Of a stretch of 63,180 bases of DNA, positions 61,720 to 63,180 are shown piece by piece (positions within the stretch are counted from its first letter, which is position 1; every line of letters starts with the position of its first letter). Origin of the DNA: Sinosporangium album (GTDB lineage: Bacteria; Actinomycetota; Actinomycetes; Streptosporangiales; Streptosporangiaceae); the NCBI RefSeq assembly GCF_900100605.1, contig NZ_FNCN01000033.1:1-63180 (forward strand), given 5' to 3'. Under the pieces are notes generated by a model. It searched no databases. It had not been told where the DNA came from and was given only the letters and a program-made list of their open reading frames with translations. Made by a program: the position numbers and the translations under genes.

Positions 61720-62706
61720 TCACGCCGCGCGCAGCCGCTCCAGACGGGCCGCCACCGCATCGGCCTTCGCGCTGCCCATCTCCGAAAGGCCGCTCAGCGC
61801 CGCCTCCAGATGCTCGGCCGCTCCTGCGGTCTCCCCGGTCGCCTCGCACACATCGGCCAGACCGACCCGGATCGTCGCCGCCTGATGAACCGCGCCGATC
61901 CCAGAAGCCACCACAAGCGCCTCTCCCAACAGCGTCCGAGCCTCATCCGGACGGGACCCGGCAAGGTGCATCTGCCCCAGCAACGTCTTGACCCGCGCGG
62001 TGTTGTAATCGTCACCCTCGGCCGCGAAGAGGCCGAGCGCCTCGGTGAACCTGTCGGCGGCCTCATCGGCGCGTCCGAGCTTGAGCGCCGTCTCTCCGAG
62101 GTAGCGCGTCATCAAGGCCACGCCCCGGGGACGCCCCTCGGACCGGTGGATGTCGCGAGCCGCCTCGAAAAGCTCCGCCGCGCTACCCTTCCCCTGCTGA
62201 TCGCGCAGGTACAGGCCGCCTAGAGCCGCAAGCGCTGCGGCCTCGCTCAAAGGGTGCCCGAGATCCCGGGCACGACCGAGGGACTCTTCCGCGAGGTCTA
62301 TCGCCTCATCGGCGCGACCGGCGTGCTGAAGGGCCGATGACTGCCCCAGCAGCATCCGGGGGAGCGCGAGCGGTACCGACCCCTTGCGCGCCGACGCCGC
62401 ACCAGCCTCATACACCCCCAGCCACTCACGGGGCTTGGTGTACAGGATCAGACCCCACAGCGCCTCGGCCATCTGCCAGGACAGATCGAACGAGCCGCGC
62501 ACGTGCGCCCTGAAGACCACCACCGTCAGCACGGGCCACTCCGAGCGGCCCCAGTCCAGAGCCTCACGCCGCGCGGCGAAGGCCGCCTCCTGATCGGTCA
62601 CCGTCTCGTACAGGTCGCTCACACGCCACCGGCCCGGATGCACCACCAGGTCCATCCGCGTCGCGGCGGTGAGCAGCTCATACCCCTTGATCGCGAAATC
62701 CGGCAC
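61720..62706 (-). CDS. TPR-repeat protein, AfsR/NB-ARC C-terminal-like
   Basis: A 328-residue helical protein. The first ~110 residues (RWRVSDLYETVTDQEAAFAA, WQMAEALWGLILYTKPREWL) look like the segment that follows the ATPase in SARP/NB-ARC proteins. The rest is a run of TPRs (GQSSALQHAGRADEAIDLAE, YLGETALKLGRADEAADRFT, AGSRPDEARTLLGEAL). There is no ATPase and no DNA-binding domain, so it is a free TPR adaptor. GTG 62706 is preferred because GGGAAGAGGGG precedes it. Confidence 0.75.
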   Translation of the reverse strand: MPDFAIKGYELLTAATRMDLVVHPGRWRVSDLYETVTDQEAAFAARREALDWGRSEWPVLTVVVFRAHVRGSFDLSWQMAEALWGLILYTKPREWLGVYEAGAASARKGSVPLALPRMLLGQSSALQHAGRADEAIDLAEESLGRARDLGHPLSEAAALAALGGLYLRDQQGKGSAAELFEAARDIHRSEGRPRGVALMTRYLGETALKLGRADEAADRFTEALGLFAAEGDDYNTARVKTLLGQMHLAGSRPDEARTLLGEALVVASGIGAVHQAATIRVGLADVCEATGETAGAAEHLEAALSGLSEMGSAKADAVAARLERLRAA

Positions 62707-62874
62707 GGGTTTCCCCTCTTCCCTTCCCGAAGGGGCGACACCGTGCCGCCCCAAGTGACCAGGTGCTTTCATGCCGTGCAGCGCCCCCGGCAGCGACTCA
62801 CTCCACCGCCGGGGGCGCACCCCGGCAAGGGCAAGCCAACGCCCAAGCCCTCACCGGGAACCTTGACCTGTCGA

Positions 62875-63180
62875 TCAGCCCGACAGGTGCCACAGGAACA
62901 GGCGCGCTATCTGCTCAGCGCGCTTGCGGACGGCCCCCAGGCTCGGATGGGTCTCCTCAGGCCAGGTGCCGCCGCAGGGGGCGGGCAGGTGCGTATGCAG
63001 CGAGACGTATCCGGCCTGTGCCCCGGTCCGGGGAAAGACCACGGCGGTGAACGCCTTGATCCGGCCCCTCCCCACGAATCCGCGCCATGTCCGGGGCACA
63101 TACGGGCTCTCCGTCCACTCCACCGCAGGGGCGGATGCGCTCCCCACCTGATCCAGGCACAGCCGCGACCGCGAGACCAG
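62875..63180 (-). CDS. partial hypothetical protein, 5' end beyond the window
   Basis: The minus-strand frame is open to the window edge (LVSRSRLCLDQVGSASAP...), so the start is outside. The visible C-terminal 100 residues include GRGRIKAFTAVVFPRTGAQA, GYVSLHTHLPAPCGG and RAEQIARLFLWHLSG. I do not recognise the family. GTG 63147 is an internal candidate start only. Confidence 0.55.
   Translation of the reverse strand: MVSRSRLCLDQVGSASAPAVEWTESPYVPRTWRGFVGRGRIKAFTAVVFPRTGAQAGYVSLHTHLPAPCGGTWPEETHPSLGAVRKRAEQIARLFLWHLSG

Overview
The window reads as chromosomal DNA from a very GC-rich actinomycete. Three things support this: near-universal G/C third codon positions, an Lsr2 nucleoid protein, and two kinds of actinobacterial regulatory site (IdeR/DmdR1-type iron boxes and DosR-type hypoxia boxes). 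A Streptosporangiales-like organism (Nonomuraea, Microbispora or a relative) would fit, but that is inference; no rRNA or other strong taxonomic marker is present.

Left edge (1-5650). The first 1.1 kb is a graveyard of gene pieces: a headless fragment of a secreted protein, the C-terminal end of an aromatic FAD monooxygenase, an internally deleted copy of a FecCD permease that also occurs intact at 5599-6669, and a lone type I-E-like CRISPR repeat. Next comes a compact minus-strand operon of an XRE/TPR-type regulator, a radical SAM/SPASM-like protein and a protein-isoaspartate-methyltransferase-like methyltransferase. This combination is typical of peptide (RiPP) modification, but no precursor is evident. 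A plus-strand pair (108-aa protein and double-wHTH GntR regulator) follows.

Siderophore locus (5599-35276). Two divergent iron-regulated operons share one promoter region (30656-30905). The right operon makes and activates 2,3-dihydroxybenzoate (DHB): SDR dehydrogenase, isochorismate synthase, DHB-AMP ligase and isochorismatase. The left operon encodes an ornithine N-hydroxylase, a free aryl carrier protein, a 5,227-residue four-module NRPS, an MbtH protein, a heterodimeric ABC exporter, a siderophore-binding lipoprotein, a siderophore-interacting ferric reductase and two FecCD permeases. The importer ATPase is missing. The NRPS reads C-A-PCP-E / C-A-PCP / C-A-PCP-E / C-A-PCP-TE. Hand-derived pocket codes point to Ser in module 3 and N5-hydroxy-Orn in module 4, with acid-lined, probably basic-residue pockets in modules 1 and 2. 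The prediction is DHB-D-X-X-D-Ser-hOrn, a mixed catecholate-hydroxamate siderophore.

Middle (35.4-50.2 kb). This is a patchwork of accessory genes: a truncated secreted protein, a beta-lactamase-fold hydrolase with an 85-aa partner and a divergent IS30-HTH/MarR fusion regulator, a DUF559/AbiEi-like protein, an antimicrobial-response ABC transporter with two-component system, a glutathione peroxidase, a broken RiPP locus (LanC tail, SpaB_C protein, APH-like kinase) abutting a regulator that has lost its start, and a TrmO-domain protein.

Right part (50.2-59.6 kb). Lsr2 is followed by a compact DosR-type dormancy regulon: Acg-family nitroreductase, DoxX-like protein, GAF-GAF histidine kinase (DosS/DevS-like), PNPOx-like protein, DosR/DevR, phosphoketolase and acetate kinase. 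Sequences resembling DosR boxes lie before four of the transcription units. The last 3.5 kb holds a tiny protein with a TVHGTVIQAG-type motif, a CPBP-family membrane protein, a TPR protein and a partial gene running off the right end.
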